Source: Platerodrilus igneus (lineage: Eukaryota > Arthropoda > Insecta > Coleoptera > Lycidae). Taken from it: 64,000 nucleotides of DNA. The stretch covers positions 2,134,501 through 2,198,500 of the forward strand of contig JARFIW010000115.1 in the NCBI GenBank assembly GCA_036346225.1, read 5' to 3'. A program made the translations under genes and the position numbers. The notes under the pieces were generated by a model, which made no database searches, was not told the origin of the DNA, and worked only from the letters and a program-made list of their open reading frames with translations. Of this stretch, positions 62,721 to 64,000 are shown piece by piece (within the stretch, counting starts at the first letter, position 1; every line of letters begins with the position of its first letter).

Positions 62721-64000
62721 TCGAAAATAAGGAAATTCGAAAAAGAAAAATAGGTAAATTACAAAATGCAAACGCCAAAGTTTGAACATACGAAAATACG
62801 AAGATTCAAACGCACGAAAGTTTCAAAATTCAAAAATACGAAACTTGGAAAATACAAAAAATAAAAACTCAAAAATGAACACATGGAAATTCAAAAATAC
62901 GAACATATAAGAATTCCAAAATTCAGAAATACGAAATTTAAGATTTATAAAAATTCGAAAATTTGAAAATGAGAAAATACAAACGCGAAAATTAGAAAAA
63001 TTCGATAATATAAAAATACGAAAATTAGGAAATACAAACACGAAAATTTAAATACACGAAAACCCGAAATTCAAAAGCACGAAGCTGGAAAATATAAAAA
63101 TACGGAAATTCGAAAATACGAACACATAAGAATTCCAAAATTCAAAAATACAAAATATGAGAACTACATTAATTCGAAAATCCAAAAATTTAAAATAATA
63201 ACACGTATAAATTACTAAACATAAAAATACATAATTAGAAAATGTAAAAATATAAAAATCGCAAACACGGAACATACAATTGTTCGAAATTAGAAAAATA
63301 CGAAAATTGAACATTCGAAAATGCAAGGATTCGATCACACGAAGGTTTAAAAGTTTAAAACCCGAAACTACAAACATATATAAAAACACAAAAATTTGAA
63401 CAGATAGGAATTCTAAAATACGAACAGAGAAATTTCAAAATTTAAAAATACAAAATTTGAAAATAAGGGAATTTGATAATAAAAAAATATGAAAATTCGC
63501 AAAAATTTCAACACAAAAATTTAAACATGCGAAACGAAAACACGAAGTTCCAAAATTCAAAAATACTATTCTAAAGAAATACAAAAATTAGGAAATTTGA
63601 AGAACACAAAAAACAACAATTTAGAAATTTGAAAATATGAACACGCAAAAATCAAATTCGAAATTTCTAAAACTTGCAAATAAAGAATTACGAAAATCTG
63701 AACATATGAAAATGCGGAAAATTATAAATTACGAGATTTTAAAAATTTAAAAAAGCAAAATTATTAAAATACGAAATTCGAAAATGCAAACAAGAAAATT
63801 TGAAAATACAATACAATAAAAGTAACAACACAAAAATTTTTAAGTCCAAAATAGGAACATTTAAAATGCGAAAATAGAGAAATACGAAAATTTGAAATGC
63901 AGGTTCAAAAAATTCTAGAATTCAAAAATACAAAAGTAGAAAATGGAAAATTTTAAAATGCGAACACGAACAACTGAACATACAAAAATACGAAAATACG

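Larger units (their letters stand above)
58800..64000. repeat. AT-rich octamer-derived array (continues right of window)
   Basis: It is built from short A-rich words of about 8 bp, chiefly AAAATACG, AAAATTCG, AAAATTCC and AACACACG, often in 8-bp register. Sequence is very A-rich on the plus strand (T-rich on the gene strand). The minus-strand ORFs rich in Phe/Ile/Asn/Ser (for example 59439-59801) are translations of the octamer. It lies in the intron before the first exon seen here, so the gene's 5' part should lie beyond it. Confidence 0.92.

Overview
This window is eukaryotic nuclear DNA, almost certainly from an arthropod and most likely an insect. It holds one recognisable protein gene, read on the minus strand from 58588 to 13904. 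The gene is the 3' part of a full-length ABCB (P-glycoprotein / multidrug-resistance) transporter. I reconstructed 17 exons by hand from GT-AG junctions, reading phase and family alignment. They total about 3,375 coding bases and run from the first cytoplasmic loop of TMD1 through NBD1, linker, TMD2 and NBD2 to a TAA stop. The N-terminal ~150-190 residues lie beyond 64000. The insect assignment rests on the TMD2 and NBD sequence style and on introns of only 42-49 bp, a size common in some insects such as beetles. The order is not resolved.

Almost everything else is satellite or minisatellite DNA, and each compartment has its own unrelated family. From left to right these are: a ~153-bp dimeric AT-rich array (1-1000); a ~168-bp array with ACCGGTT/AACCGGT dyads (1001-13760), which ends ~145 bp past the stop codon; NBD2 exons (13904-14904); a GCATGCGC-rich array filling the next intron (14930-24830); two TMD2 exons (24859-25604); an ~82/83-bp GAT/GAC-rich minisatellite (25740-38100) with a decayed flank (to 39530) and a ~115-bp hairpin-rich array (39531-43355), both in one 18-kb intron; four TMD2 exons (43611-44395); an ~83-bp CCGGCAG array filling a 12.3-kb intron (44440-56660); eight exons for the linker, NBD1 and the rest of TMD1 (56681-58588); and an AT-rich octamer-derived array (58800-64000) in the next intron upstream.

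The gene therefore has two intron classes: eleven introns of 42-49 bp, and four giant introns of about 10-18 kb (one running off the window) made almost wholly of satellite. Two of the giants are filled to within ~30-50 nt of both splice sites. Other notable points are a near-perfect 122-bp inverted repeat inside the 168-bp array; a higher-order repeat that has captured and multiplied the tail of a coding exon with its 5' splice site; three exons each exactly one base short of a phase-consistent length although all ATPase motifs are intact; dense palindromes matching the NRF-1/Ewg consensus; and a 12-kb minisatellite that is nearly stop-free in all three sense frames.

I recognised no RNA genes, CRISPR arrays, bacterial genes or autonomous transposons. 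All repeat periods and boundaries were measured by eye and are approximate.
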